From positions 11,528,689 to 11,592,688 of the forward strand of contig BTRK01000002.1 of the NCBI GenBank assembly GCA_036245805.1: 64,000 nt of DNA, read 5' to 3'. Below are positions 1 to 13,177 of this stretch, one piece after another (position 1 is the first letter of the stretch; each line of letters opens with the position of its first letter). Both the position numbers and the translations under genes were made by a program. The notes beneath the pieces are model-generated. The model made no database searches, was not told where the DNA came from, and saw only the letters and a program-made list of their open reading frames with translations. Source of the stretch: Pristionchus mayeri (lineage: Eukaryota; Nematoda; Chromadorea; Rhabditida; Neodiplogasteridae).

Positions 1-1087
1 ATAACCACACTAGGAATAGGAAGAAAACCGGAATTCTACGCTTTCCATTTAGATTGGCATCAACAATAAAATTAATGACTATTGTGTGTTATACTTCTCT
101 ATAACTCTGATTTTTTTGTTTTGTTGCGAACTAGAACAACGAATTGACTGCATGCAGAAATGAGAGAATGCGTACATGTACTGTATACAGCAGCGAGAAA
201 ACTACGGAAGCGACGGCTTCATACTTCTCAACAATTGAAAGCAAAATATCAAAAGCGGAATCTTGCAGTTGACTAGTTTTTATCATTGTTACAAAATTTC
301 CAGAAGGTCGATCGTTTGTAGAGTTCGAGTAGAATTACAAATATTGATCCCGCCTTACTGACTGTCGTTCTCCTTTCTCCTCTTCACGTTGATAAGATAG
401 GGGACAATCGATCTGGGACGAAATACATTTTTCGAATTACGTCCAGAAATTTAAAAATGTTGAATTTGGAACACGCAACGCGCAATATTTTCGTTTCACA
501 AGTCTCGTAAAACCAGTGACCTTGACAGCCAGCAATTCTATTCCAAAAATACAACAACTAATAAGCATTTTCAACCAACTTCATTTTCAGAGGTCTTGTT
601 GATTAGAGGTTTCAGCATTGCTATACAAGTAGTGGATTTGCAGAAAAGCGATGGTTGCACTGCTGCGACTCTTATACGAAAAAACATTTTTTACCTGATT
701 GAGAACGGCATCTATCTGCTCTCCCGTGTTTATGTAGACGAGAGACGAAGACTCGTCCATCGAACTGAAACGAAAGGAATCGCTTATCCATGCAATATTC
801 TAAGCAAGCGATTACGAGAATTGTCGAACGCTCCACCATTTTTTTACAAAACAAGTATTTTTATTATTTATTTAAATATTTCGTTTTGCAAAGGTCATCA
901 AAACAAAGTCAATATTAAAAAGTGTTGTTTATTCAAATGAGAATGCGAACGTGCGAAATATTCTCTCTCCTCCTACTCCTCCCACTCACTCTCTTCCTTT
1001 ACCTCCTTCGCACTCGATCATCTCTGAGGTCGGTTCTGCTTCCCTTCTTCTTCCTCAGTGTATTTAACCACATGCGCTCTCTTCAGC
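1..1087. other. Upstream region, no gene recognised
   Basis: No convincing exon was found in the first 1.09 kb. The part from about 600 to 1,080 resembles the sequence just upstream of the small gene at 7,905: both share a pyrimidine-rich stretch following ATGCGAACGTGCGA. This region is therefore probably the promoter side of the 1,088 gene, duplicated together with it. Short open frames here start on alternative codons and have no recognisable protein pattern. Confidence 0.5.
1080..1087 (+). promoter_or_regulatory. Probable spliced-leader acceptor
   Basis: CTCTTCAG lies directly before the start codon of the small basic-protein gene (ATG at 1088). A pyrimidine tract ending in CAG just before the ATG is the usual nematode trans-splice acceptor. 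No upstream exon is needed to complete the model. Confidence 0.45.
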
Positions 1088-1707
1088 ATGACATTCAAGA
1101 AAGCGGGTCGGGAGGAGAGCAAGCAGCGTCAGTTGGCGCCACTTCGGGCGAACACCGCAGCGCGCGTGCAGGGTGCCCAAGTGAGTCTATCTGCTGCTTC
1201 TTTCCAATCTCTTTTTTTCTTTTGCAGTTGAAGACCCCGGATCAAGGGTCGAGCAAAGGGGACAAGAAGAAGCAGCCCGTGGTGAGCAGGGAAACTGACC
1301 ACACTACCGTACCTTACCGTACACTGTCGATGCGATCGCAAATGTCCAAACATAGACCACATTTATGATTTTAGAAATCGGACATGGTGCTGAGAAGTGG
1401 GCGTGTCGTCGGCCAAAACATGGTGAGAAGCGGGAGAGGAGGCGCATCACGGATTGACTTTTCTACTTATTTTTTACCTACGATACCCGATTTTCAGAAA
1501 ACCGGCGACAAGAAGGCCCCCGGCAGCAGCAACGACAACAACAGCAACGCCGGAGGCAGCTCCAGCAACGCTCCCGGTACTTGACCAGCTCCTCCTTCAT
1601 CCCCCGTTCCCTGCTGTATCCTACCCCTTCCCCTCCCTTCCGTCTTATACCATATCCTGACTTGAATCGTTGCAGTCGTGACCAAGCCCCGCACCGACCA
1701 GCCGTGA
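1088..1707 (+). CDS. Small basic low-complexity protein, five exons
   Basis: Five exons at 1088-1180, 1228-1281, 1375-1422, 1498-1576 and 1676-1707 join in phase to give about 101 residues. All introns are GT-AG. The start follows CTCTTCAG at 1080-1087, a plausible spliced-leader acceptor. The protein is Lys/Arg-rich, with a middle segment LRSGRVVGQN and a late Asn/Ser/Gly-rich run. I recognise no domain. It is related to the shorter gene at 7,905: both have a basic first exon and an exon containing an R-x-R/S-x-G-R/K-V pattern, and the flanking DNA is similar. A nuclear or nucleic-acid-binding role would be a guess from composition only. A strong hairpin follows the stop codon. Confidence 0.6.
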
Positions 1708-1790
1708 TGCTTCGGCCCTCCCTACGCGGTGGACTCCCTCTTTCTCTCCCTCTGTATACCCTTCCCCTTCCCCCCATCTCGATCCATGTT

Positions 1791-1838
1791 TGCGGCCCTC
1801 TTTGTTCATGCCTGTGGGCGTGAACAAAGAGGGCCGCA
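1791..1838 (+). other. Perfect 18-bp stem hairpin
   Basis: Positions 1791-1808 (TGCGGCCCTCTTTGTTCA) are exactly reverse-complementary to 1821-1838, with a 12-base loop. It lies about 85 bp after the stop of the upstream gene, so it is probably in or near its 3' UTR. It could be an RNA stem-loop or the remnant of a tiny inverted-repeat element. It is too short for a typical microRNA precursor. Confidence 0.7.
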
Positions 1839-2705
1839 CGATAAAGAGAACGAGTAGAAAAAGAACAACAACAAGGCATGAATTAAGCCCTCACAAAATC
1901 TGAATATATCTTCCGATATAGATGTCGTTGCAGACGTTGTTCAACCAATTACGAAACTAATTATTCGATGGATACCTATGCTGGTGCCCGTGATATAGTC
2001 AGTGAGCATTAACACAGAAACAATCTTAAAAACAATCTTACTATTCGACACCTTCCATAGTTGTATTATACTACTAACTCCTACAGTAACCATCTCTCAC
2101 TCCCCCTCTTCTCTCACTTGGTCTTGAGATGTTGCTCCCGATGCATCGCTATGTTCCCGTGTCCTGAATGGCAATCCGCGTGCAGAGGGCATCTCATTAT
2201 TCGATCGAGTGAGAAGTGCATGACTCAGGCGTCTCAAAGGGAAGAGGAATACGATGGAGATTAATCAGTATTCCGACAATGTATCTGGCTAGACAATAGT
2301 CAATGTTTACAGGTTGCTTTGGAGTGTGATGGAGAATTACAGATAACGGTAGAATACTTTATAGGCACATTAACTCACAGATACCGCTTCATAGGGATGG
2401 GGAATGGGGTGGGGACTAGAGGGGGTAAGGGGCGACCGTTCGGTATCGAGGCGAACTTCCGTTGAATCCCGATTTCCGGAGCAATCGGGAAGCCACGCCT
2501 ACTGATCAGTGATCCAAGAGATGACTATGAATCAGGGGATTGGGGATAAGGGATAATGTGGGGGAGAGCAGATACAACGGATCTTCTATCCTTGACTCAA
2601 TGTATGACGCATTGAGTTAGTGCTGCAACGCGAAATATAGATGAGCAAATCGTAATTCTCTGTAGAGCTGCAGCCATTAATGACCGTGATTAGCTCAGAT
2701 TCCGT
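1839..2705. other. Intergenic, no gene seen
   Basis: Nothing coding is supported between the hairpin and the start of the giant palindrome. There is no run of compatible exons, and no clear terminal repeats. Confidence 0.5.
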
Positions 2706-3269
2706 ATATTACTAATGAATTTCATGAACAACGATAAGCACGGCCCCCATGAGCATCGACATAAGGAAAAATGAAACGCCCGCAGGCATAAAGGCAAAAT
2801 TGTGGGAATTTTAAAACGATACAGTCATATTCCTTGAATTTTCACTATCCGAACTGCAAAGTCAATGTGCGATATTAAAAATCAAGCAAGATTACGAAAC
2901 AGCTTGAGAAAGCTCCCTGACGTTTTTCCTTTCCTTATGCCGATGCTCCGGGGGCTGTGGATGCGAGAATGATTCTGAACGAAATATAAAAAAGTCGACT
3001 GGCCTGATTCAGGGGGCTGTCGGTGCCCTCTCCCTCTCCAACTGTTCAACGAGAGGAACTGACGTCACTCCAATTCCGAGTATACTATACTTTTCATTTG
3101 TAATGTATAGAGCGTTTGTATGATGTATAGTTTATACATGTTCATTAAAAATAAAATTAAAATAAATCATTGTGAATCATTCCATGCTGAAGAATACAAT
3201 ATTTGCATAACAGTCGTTTCAAAAAACATGTCGAATGAAAAATCGCATGAAACTATTTTTGGAAAGTTT

Positions 3270-3810
3270 TTTGGGGTGGCGGACAATCCGGCAACGGACA
3301 ATCCGGCAACGGATCGCCCTTCGTTGGAGATTCGAGCTAGCCACTTGGGATTTGTATCATTGTAACTAGTGTGTGCTACTCTACAATTACATATGCAAAT
3401 CTCCTTGCCAGGCGATCATGAATTTTACTCGTCACCAACGACCAGGGGTTCATGGTCCAAAATTGAGAATTTGAGTGGAAAATCATGGTTAGCTAAACAC
3501 CAAATATCGTAAATAATCGATGCTCATGTTACCGGGATATAGTAGTTCCTGGAATACTGGAATATGAATACGATGTTTGGTGTTTATTTAACCATGATTT
3601 TCCACTCAAATTCTCAATTTTGGACCATGAACCCCTATACATAGATATGGAGTGAAAAAAAGTTCGCATTGCAACAAGAATTGTATATGAAAAGGTAGGG
3701 TAGCACATACTGGTTACAATGAAACAACACCCTAGTGGATAGCTCAAACCTCCAGCGAAGGGCGATCCGTTGCCGGATTGTCCGCCCCCCGTTTTTTGAC
3801 GATGTTGTCA
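3270..3810. mobile_element. Nested fold-back element, left IR1 arm
   Basis: The outer inverted repeats contain the 15-bp unit GGACAATCCGGCAAC and CGGATCGCCCTTCG. They enclose a second hairpin at about 3,443-3,640 in which GGGGTTCATGGTCCAAAATT is inverted. The mirror copy is at about 13,178-13,719. There is no transposase frame, so it is a non-autonomous MITE-like element. Target-site duplications were not resolved. Confidence 0.6.
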
Positions 3811-5707
3811 AAAACATTTTCACTATATATTAATGTGGAATGAATCCGTTGAAATAAAACTGAGGATCATACAAAATAAACCACCAGGAACATAAGGTGT
3901 AAGGAAACAAGAAGAGATAAAGAACAATTTGCACGTCGATGCGATCGTTAATTTCGTCTTTATTAGTAGTAAGAAACATCCTGAAAATGAATTCGATTTA
4001 AATATATAATCTCGTCCTTTGGAGTTGTGTTGGCATTCAGCTGGCGATAACGAGCTCGAAATGCCTCCACTCCCCTTATTTCGCAATCCGAAGTGGGGAC
4101 GCTTTTCGAGCTCGTTTTATCCCTTCATATTGCCAATATAACTTTGGCGCGTTGAAATTATTTTCCTCAGGTCAGGCAAAATGAGTAATTTGAAGAAAGA
4201 AGTTTCAGTGATAGCATCGGTTATTTGAAAGTGCATGTTACCAATTCTCAAGGCTCTTGCAAATAAAATACTAATGTAAAAGACATAAACTTGCCTTTGA
4301 TTCAGATTATATGCGTCCAGGGTGATATTTATAATTAGAAGGTTTGTACTTCCACCAATCAGGGAAGGAAATGTACAGAATATGTTATGAGCGATCATTT
4401 CGTAGCGAAACCACTGTAAACAATATGAGACCATGCGTGTAAGAGTCGAGCGAGATCCGGAACAGCAAAAAGTCTTTGTTGCTGTCTGAGTTTATCGAAT
4501 ATGGAAAATACAGAGTGAGTTCTCGTTTCACGCACAGAATCTCCGTTGTCTATTAAAGTGGGACTATCAGCAAAAAAAAGCCAGGACACACTGACAACGC
4601 AGTTTCGAAAAAATCGGAAACCGTAACCCATTTTCGAAATTCGGATGTTTAAATCTCAATGCAGAATTGAGTAACTGTTCCATTAAATCAAACAAAGTTG
4701 ATCCTGACGCACAGGCAACCAGTGAGAGAGCACGCGACTAGAAGAGAGTTCTATCCCTATTTGAAACATATAAAAAACCCAAACCAGGCGCGCTGATAAT
4801 CCTGCTTTAAAAGCGCCACATATTCGTTTAACTCGTTTGGCTCTTGCATTTTGCGAAATATAATAAAAAGTCTTGCATTTTGCGAAATATAATACATGGT
4901 ATATGAAGTAGTATATTCAACTTAACATCGAATTCTACCGAGTAACACCAAATTTGATAAGTTTTTTTATATTTTTGCGATTGTAAATCTTTTTTTTTTC
5001 ATATTTTTAGTATACCTGGATATCCTTCCTTGTATCATCGTCGGAACGATTTTCACGCTCTTCGTTCCTGCAAATCTGAAAAGTAAATAGTACGATTATG
5101 ACGCATTTTAAAGAAGGATTTGTGGGAACTTTCATATACAATTTGTTCAATAAAACAAATGAATGGTTTTATAATGATTTAAACGCTTCTCGCCTCTAGG
5201 CCTGGTTGTAAATACATGACCATGTAGTAAAGTGTATTTAAAATTAGAGATCCCAGCAACAACCACTCAATATCGTTCATTTTTAACTATTGCTATGATT
5301 GTACTCAATTTGCTTGAAATATTTTATATGAATTGAAGTGATAAAATCATAGTCAAGAATGATTAGACAACCTTATCTGCATTTGAGGTGAAGTAGTCAT
5401 GATATGAATTAGAATATTTCATCACTGAGGTACAGAGTGCTCACTCTACACAAGCAATGCTACCGAGAAAAATCCAGCATAAATTGAGCTCTTGTATGAC
5501 AGCATTTTCGAAAAAATGCAACATGGTATTCCTACGCGTCGCGTGTGCGTCACTTTCTGATGCTCCTCTACAATGGGCACCCTAGCCTGGTCAACACTTG
5601 GGAGCCCTCTCTCTTCTTTTTGCATGCTCTCTCTCATCTTTGATCGATATTTAAGTTTCAATCAAATTGGAACAATTTGGAAATTTCAGGGAGTCGGTCA
5701 GTATATC

Positions 5708-5922
5708 GAGAGAGTGCATGTTAACAGTTTAAAGGAGGGTTCCCAAATTTTATATGACAAATAATTCTCACCAAAACGGCTTCACTAATTTTTCTTAAGT
5801 GGGCGAAGATACAATAACAATGTGATAATTATTCCAAACGATGTGAGTGTGCGAAGGTTTCAAACAATTGAGAATATCTAGATAAAAGACCCTCCTTTGA
5901 ACTGTTAACATGCTCTCATTCA
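5708..5922. mobile_element. Short inverted-repeat element
   Basis: GCATGTTAACAGTTTAAAGG near 5,717 is inverted near 5,890-5,915 as CCTTTGAACTGTTAACATGC. The element is about 215 bp, has no coding capacity, and is mirrored at about 11,051-11,265. Confidence 0.5.
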
Positions 5923-6509
5923 CATTAAATGATTCCTTCATTCTGCGTACTCAGAAAGATGAAATAACATGCAGACTGAGGAGAGTGATGTCTTACTTCT
6001 TCTTGCGATACCATTCACAGATAGGACAAGCCGCAACATTTTTGCTTTCGAGAATGGTTAGATAAGAAAGATAGCTACATCGATTCGACGCGATCGAATC
6101 GACTCTCATTACTAATGGCTAATTTCGATTCATTTTTTTCTTTTTTTAGCCTGGATGTGACATAATTTGGAGTAGCGACTCTGATAGCCCTTGTGCTGTT
6201 GTCGGACACTGCGTCCTCGTTTCTTTCCTACTTTTTCCTATATCCATACTGACCATCCACTCATTCTTCTTCACTTTCATCTTTCAGGTCTGCATTCTCA
6301 GTTGCACAACCTCACCACCTCATACACACTGTTCGGTTTCCTTCAAAGAATAGGATGTTGTAATTTTATAGAATTGAAATTTTCATTTGAACGAAAAAAA
6401 TCCGCTCACTCGACAGAGAATAACTATCACCCCTCCCGACTTCCAGACGATGAGAGAAGGTGATTGATCCGAAACGAAAGGAATGACTCCCGACTATCCA
6501 CACTATATT

Positions 6510-7610
6510 CTATGTATAACAGACTATCTGAGAGAATCAACATATTCCTTCAGCGACTTGGCACTGGCCGATAATTATAATGCCTACTCACGTCGCCAAT
6601 TGGTCGGCCTCCACGAGGGAAATCGACGAGCATCGCCAGATTTGCGATCCGCATCCGCGCGGTCGCGGGAGCGGATATCGAACAATTAACTACGGTAGCT
6701 TCGAAATTTTTATATCGACTCCAATCACAGCGGCGGTAGGGGCGCTGCATTCCTTGACAAATTCTAAGACTTTTTTACTTCGGAGAGTTTTTCGATCAGA
6801 TTCCATCTAAGGCCGGAAATCGATAATTCTACTTTTGTTTCGTACATGAAAGCAGTTCCCCAGAAATTTTTCAAGAACTCCCCTAAATATTATTGGTGAT
6901 CTAGCTTCTGCTTAAATCGATACCTACTCCCGTAGAACAGCGCGATTCAACTAGACGCGTAAGTTGGTCAAAATGAATTATGGTGTAATTTTTGGGTTAC
7001 TGTAGGTGAGTGCACAAGTTGGACGACTTTTCCCAATTGGTGTAGGATAGCTTCAAATTGATTTTCAGACCATTTAACACCTGTTGGGAAATGTCGCCCT
7101 AACTTCGCACTCGCATACCGTAACCCAAAAAATACACCATAATTCATTCAAAATTCATTTTGACCAACTTACGCGTCTTGTTGAATCGCGCTGTTCTACG
7201 GGAGAATGTATCGAGTCAAGCAGAAGCTAGATCACCAATAATATTTAGGGGAGTTCTTGAAAAATTTCTGGGGAACTGCTTTCATGTACAAACTAAAAGT
7301 GAAATTATCGATTTCAGGCGTTAGATGGAATCTGATCGAAAAACTCTCTGGAGTAAAAAAGTCTTAGAATTTGTCAAGGGATGCAGCGCCCCTACCGCCG
7401 CAGTCATAGGAGTCGCTTTTAAAATTTCGAAGCTACCGTAGTTAATTTTTCAAATTCCGCGCCCCGCCCGCGCGGATGCGGATCGACATTCTGCCGATGC
7501 TCGTCGGTTTCCCTCGTGGAGGCCGACCTACTGGTGAAGTTAGCAGGAATTCGAATTTTCGGTCAGTGCCAAGTCTATTCCGATTATCTCAGATAGTGTG
7601 TTGTATGCGA
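6510..7610. mobile_element. 1.1 kb fold-back element inside IR1 left arm
   Basis: Two arms of about 0.5 kb (roughly 6,510-7,040 and 7,070-7,610) are inverted copies of each other. Both include GAGGCCGACC/GGTCGGCCTC, TCCGCGCG-rich blocks and GGGGAGTTCTTGAAAAATTT. The ends carry ACTATCTGAGA and its complement. No transposase was seen. The whole element is mirrored in the right arm at about 9,363-10,463, so the site holds a palindrome inside a palindrome. Confidence 0.65.
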
Positions 7611-7904
7611 TTCCGTGAACTATTGAAGTGTTTCACTATTTTTTTACAAAATAAGTATTTTTATCATTTATTTTTTATTATTTAATTACCTTGGCAAAGG
7701 TCATTAAAACAAAACCAATTTTAAAAGTGTTGTTTATCCAAATTTGAATGCGAACGTGCGAGATATTCGCTCTCATCCTACCCCTCCCAGTCACTCTCTT
7801 CCTTCTTCTTCTTTCAGTCGGTCGCACACAACATCGGTCGTTATTTTTCTCCATACTTCTCCTTCCTCATCACAGTTTACACAATCACAGGTCATTTTAC
7901 AGAT

Positions 7905-8295
7905 ATGGCCAGAAAGCGCGAGACCGACGGGCAGAAGAAGCAGAAGGCAATTCTGAAGAAGTGTAGAGAAGAGCGAATTGCCCGCTCTCAGGTGAGAGCA
8001 TCTGCTGCTACTTCCTAATGCCTCTACAATGGAGTTATCACGGCATAGAGAGGAACCTACGGTATCCCTCCGCACCGTATACTATCGATGCGATGGCTAA
8101 TGCTCTGCAGCGCCTGAACTTGCGATTTCAGGGCATTCGTCTCAGGAACGGCAAGGTGCTGAAGAAGGTGAGAAGCGGGAGAGGAGGGGAGCACAGACTG
8201 ATTGGTCTTCTCGTTTGCTGTCGATGGGTAATATTCAAGTTGCAATACCCGATTTTCAGCTCACAAAGAAGGTTAACTACAATGGTAGCAAGTGA
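7905..8295 (+). CDS. Tiny basic protein, left palindrome copy
   Basis: Three exons at 7905-7991, 8132-8167 and 8260-8295 join in phase to about 52 residues, starting MARKRETDGQKKQK and ending at TGA. The start follows CATTTTACAG-AT, a plausible trans-splice acceptor. The protein is strongly Lys/Arg-rich with no known domain. It parallels the gene at 1,088 in exon order, and the upstream DNA is similar, so the two are probably duplicates of which this is the shorter. Its stop lies about 190 bp from the palindrome axis, so it faces its mirror copy tail to tail. Confidence 0.5.
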
Positions 8296-8677
8296 TAAGA
8301 AAGAAGCCCGCTGAGAGCACTTTGTGATAAAACTTCATAAACATCGCTGTTGAGCAACTAATCGAGAATCGAATTATGCAATGCGGAATAGATGCCGATT
8401 CCGTTCCCAGAATATATCTTTAGTATAAAAAGAGGCACTTTTACAACAAAAATGAATGTTATTACAACTCTCGACTTGTTTTGAGATCTCAAAACAAGTC
8501 GAGAGTTGTAATAACATTCATTTTTGTTGTAAAAGTGCCTCTTTTTATACTAAAGATATATTCTGGGAACGGAATCGGCATCTATTCCGCATTGCATAAT
8601 TCGATTCTCGATTAGTTGCTCAACAGCGATGTTTATGAAGTTTTATCACAAAGTGCTCTCAGCGGGCTTCTTTCTTA

Positions 8678-9068
8678 TCACTTGCTACCATTGTAGTTAA
8701 CCTTCTTTGTGAGCTGAAAATCGGGTATTGCAACTTGAATATTACCCATCGACAGCAAACGAGAAGACCAATCAGTCTGTGCTCCCCTCCTCTCCCGCTT
8801 CTCACCTTCTTCAGCACCTTGCCGTTCCTGAGACGAATGCCCTGAAATCGCAAGTTCAGGCGCTGCAGAGCATTAGCCATCGCATCGATAGTATACGGTG
8901 CGGAGGGATACCGTAGGTTCCTCTCTATGCCGTGATAACTCCATTGTAGAGGCATTAGGAAGTAGCAGCAGATGCTCTCACCTGAGAGCGGGCAATTCGC
9001 TCTTCTCTACACTTCTTCAGAATTGCCTTCTGCTTCTTCTGCCCGTCGGTCTCGCGCTTTCTGGCCAT
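8678..9068 (-). CDS. Tiny basic protein, right palindrome copy
   Basis: This is the mirror copy of the gene at 7905-8295, with the same three exons on the minus strand (9068-8982, 8841-8806 and 8713-8678) and no visible difference. The two copies converge on the palindrome axis. Read-through transcripts would be able to form a long hairpin. Confidence 0.5.
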
Positions 9069-9362
9069 ATCTGTAAAATGACCTGTGATTGTGTAAACTG
9101 TGATGAGGAAGGAGAAGTATGGAGAAAAATAACGACCGATGTTGTGTGCGACCGACTGAAAGAAGAAGAAGGAAGAGAGTGACTGGGAGGGGTAGGATGA
9201 GAGCGAATATCTCGCACGTTCGCATTCAAATTTGGATAAACAACACTTTTAAAATTGGTTTTGTTTTAATGACCTTTGCCAAGGTAATTAAATAATAAAA
9301 AATAAATGATAAAAATACTTATTTTGTAAAAAAATAGTGAAACACTTCAATAGTTCACGGAA

Positions 9363-10463
9363 TCGCATACAACACACTATCTGAGATAATCGGAATAGAC
9401 TTGGCACTGACCGAAAATTCGAATTCCTGCTAACTTCACCAGTAGGTCGGCCTCCACGAGGGAAACCGACGAGCATCGGCAGAATGTCGATCCGCATCCG
9501 CGCGGGCGGGGCGCGGAATTTGAAAAATTAACTACGGTAGCTTCGAAATTTTAAAAGCGACTCCTATGACTGCGGCGGTAGGGGCGCTGCATCCCTTGAC
9601 AAATTCTAAGACTTTTTTACTCCAGAGAGTTTTTCGATCAGATTCCATCTAACGCCTGAAATCGATAATTTCACTTTTAGTTTGTACATGAAAGCAGTTC
9701 CCCAGAAATTTTTCAAGAACTCCCCTAAATATTATTGGTGATCTAGCTTCTGCTTGACTCGATACATTCTCCCGTAGAACAGCGCGATTCAACAAGACGC
9801 GTAAGTTGGTCAAAATGAATTTTGAATGAATTATGGTGTATTTTTTGGGTTACGGTATGCGAGTGCGAAGTTAGGGCGACATTTCCCAACAGGTGTTAAA
9901 TGGTCTGAAAATCAATTTGAAGCTATCCTACACCAATTGGGAAAAGTCGTCCAACTTGTGCACTCACCTACAGTAACCCAAAAATTACACCATAATTCAT
10001 TTTGACCAACTTACGCGTCTAGTTGAATCGCGCTGTTCTACGGGAGTAGGTATCGATTTAAGCAGAAGCTAGATCACCAATAATATTTAGGGGAGTTCTT
10101 GAAAAATTTCTGGGGAACTGCTTTCATGTACGAAACAAAAGTAGAATTATCGATTTCCGGCCTTAGATGGAATCTGATCGAAAAACTCTCCGAAGTAAAA
10201 AAGTCTTAGAATTTGTCAAGGAATGCAGCGCCCCTACCGCCGCTGTGATTGGAGTCGATATAAAAATTTCGAAGCTACCGTAGTTAATTGTTCGATATCC
10301 GCTCCCGCGACCGCGCGGATGCGGATCGCAAATCTGGCGATGCTCGTCGATTTCCCTCGTGGAGGCCGACCAATTGGCGACGTGAGTAGGCATTATAATT
10401 ATCGGCCAGTGCCAAGTCGCTGAAGGAATATGTTGATTCTCTCAGATAGTCTGTTATACATAG
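9363..10463. mobile_element. 1.1 kb fold-back element, mirror copy
   Basis: This is the right-arm copy of the fold-back element at 6,510-7,610. It has the same internal arms and boundaries. Confidence 0.65.
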
Positions 10464-13177
10464 AATATAGTGTGGATAGTCGGGAGTCATTCCTTTCGTT
10501 TCGGATCAATCACCTTCTCTCATCGTCTGGAAGTCGGGAGGGGTGATAGTTATTCTCTGTCGAGTGAGCGGATTTTTTTCGTTCAAATGAAAATTTCAAT
10601 TCTATAAAATTACAACATCCTATTCTTTGAAGGAAACCGAACAGTGTGTATGAGGTGGTGAGGTTGTGCAACTGAGAATGCAGACCTGAAAGATGAAAGT
10701 GAAGAAGAATGAGTGGATGGTCAGTATGGATATAGGAAAAAGTAGGAAAGAAACGAGGACGCAGTGTCCGACAACAGCACAAGGGCTATCAGAGTCGCTA
10801 CTCCAAATTATGTCACATCCAGGCTAAAAAAAGAAAAAAATGAATCGAAATTAGCCATTAGTAATGAGAGTCGATTCGATCGCGTCGAATCGATGTAGCT
10901 ATCTTTCTTATCTAACCATTCTCGAAAGCAAAAATGTTGCGGCTTGTCCTATCTGTGAATGGTATCGCAAGAAGAAGTAAGACATCACTCTCCTCAGTCT
11001 GCATGTTATTTCATCTTTCTGAGTACGCAGAATGAAGGAATCATTTAATGTGAATGAGAGCATGTTAACAGTTCAAAGGAGGGTCTTTTATCTAGATATT
11101 CTCAATTGTTTGAAACCTTCGCACACTCACATCGTTTGGAATAATTATCACATTGTTATTGTATCTTCGCCCACTTAAGAAAAATTAGTGAAGCTGTTTT
11201 GGTGAGAATTATTTGTCATATAAAATTTGGGAACCCTCCTTTAAACTGTTAACATGCACTCTCTCGATATACTGACCGACTCCCTGAAATTTCCAAGTTG
11301 TTCCAATTTGATTGAAACTTAAATATCGATCAAAGATGAGAGAGAGCATGCAAAAAGAAGAGAGAGGGCTCCCAAGTGTTGACCAGGCTAGGGTGCCCAT
11401 TGTAGAGGAGCATCAGAAAGTGACGCACACGCGACGCGTAGGAATACCATGTTGCATTTTTTCGAAAATGCTGTCATACAAGAGCTCAATTTATGCTGGA
11501 TTTTTCTCGGTAGCATTGCTTGTGTAGAGTGAGCACTCTGTACCTCAGTGATGAAATATTCTAATTCATATCATGACTACTTCACCTCAAATGCAGATAA
11601 GGTTGTCTAATCATTCTTGACTATGATTTTATCACTTCAATTCATATAAAATATTTCAAGCAAATTGAGTACAATCATAGCAATAGTTAAAAATGAACGA
11701 TATTGAGTGGTTGTTGCTGGGATCTCTAATTTCAAATACACTTTACTACATGGTCATGTATTTACAACCAGGCCTAGAGGCGAGAAGCGTTTAAATCATT
11801 ATAAAACCATTCATTTGTTTTATTGAACAAATTGTATATGAAAGTTCCCACAAATCCTTCTTTAAAATGCGTCATAATCGTACTATTTACTTTTCAGATT
11901 TGCAGGAACGAAGAGCGTGAAAATCGTTCCGACGATGATACAAGGAAGGATATCCAGGTATACTAAAAATATGAAGAAAAAAAAGATTTACAATCGCAAA
12001 AATATAAAAAAACTTATCAAATTTGGTGTTACTCGGTAGAATTCGATGTTAAGTTGAATATACTACTTCATATACCATGTATTATATTTCGCAAAATGCA
12101 AGACTTTTTATTATATTTCGCAAAATGCAAGAGCCAAACGAGTTAAACGAATATGTGGCGCTTTTAAAGCAGGATTATCAGCGCGCCTGGTTTGGGTTTT
12201 TTATATGTTTCAAATAGGGATAGAACTCTCTTCTAGTCGCGTGCTCTCTCACTGGTTGCCTGTGCGTCAGGATCAACTTTGTTTGATTTAATGGAACAGT
12301 TACTCAATTCTGCATTGAGATTTAAACATCCGAATTTCGAAAATGGGTTACGGTTTCCGATTTTTTCGAAACTGCGTTGTCAGTGTGTCCTGGCTTTTTT
12401 TTGCTGATAGTCCCACTTTAATAGACAACGGAGATTCTGTGCGTGAAACGAGAACTCACTCTGTATTTTCCATATTCGATAAACTCAGACAGCAACAAAG
12501 ACTTTTTGCTGTTCCGGATCTCGCTCGACTCTTACACGCATGGTCTCATATTGTTTACAGTGGTTTCGCTACGAAATGATCGCTCATAACATATTCTGTA
12601 CATTTCCTTCCCTGATTGGTGGAAGTACAAACCTTCTAATTATAAATATCACCCTGGACGCATATAATCTGAATCAAAGGCAAGTTTATGTCTTTTACAT
12701 TAGTATTTTATTTGCAAGAGCCTTGAGAATTGGTAACATGCACTTTCAAATAACCGATGCTATCACTGAAACTTCTTTCTTCAAATTACTCATTTTGCCT
12801 GACCTGAGGAAAATAATTTCAACGCGCCAAAGTTATATTGGCAATATGAAGGGATAAAACGAGCTCGAAAAGCGTCCCCACTTCGGATTGCGAAATAAGG
12901 GGAGTGGAGGCATTTCGAGCTCGTTATCGCCAGCTGAATGCCAACACAACTCCAAAGGACGAGATTATATATTTAAATCGAATTCATTTTCAGGATGTTT
13001 CTTACTACTAATAAAGACGAAATTAACGATCGCATCGACGTGCAAATTGTTCTTTATCTCTTCTTGTTTCCTTACACCTTATGTTCCTGGTGGTTTATTT
13101 TGTATGATCCTCAGTTTTATTTCAACGGATTCATTCCACATTAATATATAGTGAAAATGTTTTTGACAACATCGTCA

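Larger units (their letters stand above)
2706..8486. repeat. Giant palindrome IR1, left arm
   Basis: This 5.8 kb arm is the reverse complement of 8487-14283. The symmetry axis falls inside GAGATCTC at 8483-8490, so there is no spacer. The outer boundary is near ATTACTAATGAATTTC at about 2708, where the right arm ends in the reverse complement. Paired positions sum to 16,973 over most of the arm. Outside about 3,790 they sum to 16,989, because the right arm has extra sequence: mainly one more 15-bp unit GGACAATCCGGCAAC. At least one base also differs near 5,673/11,300. The arm is mostly fold-back elements plus one tiny gene next to the axis. Confidence 0.9.
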
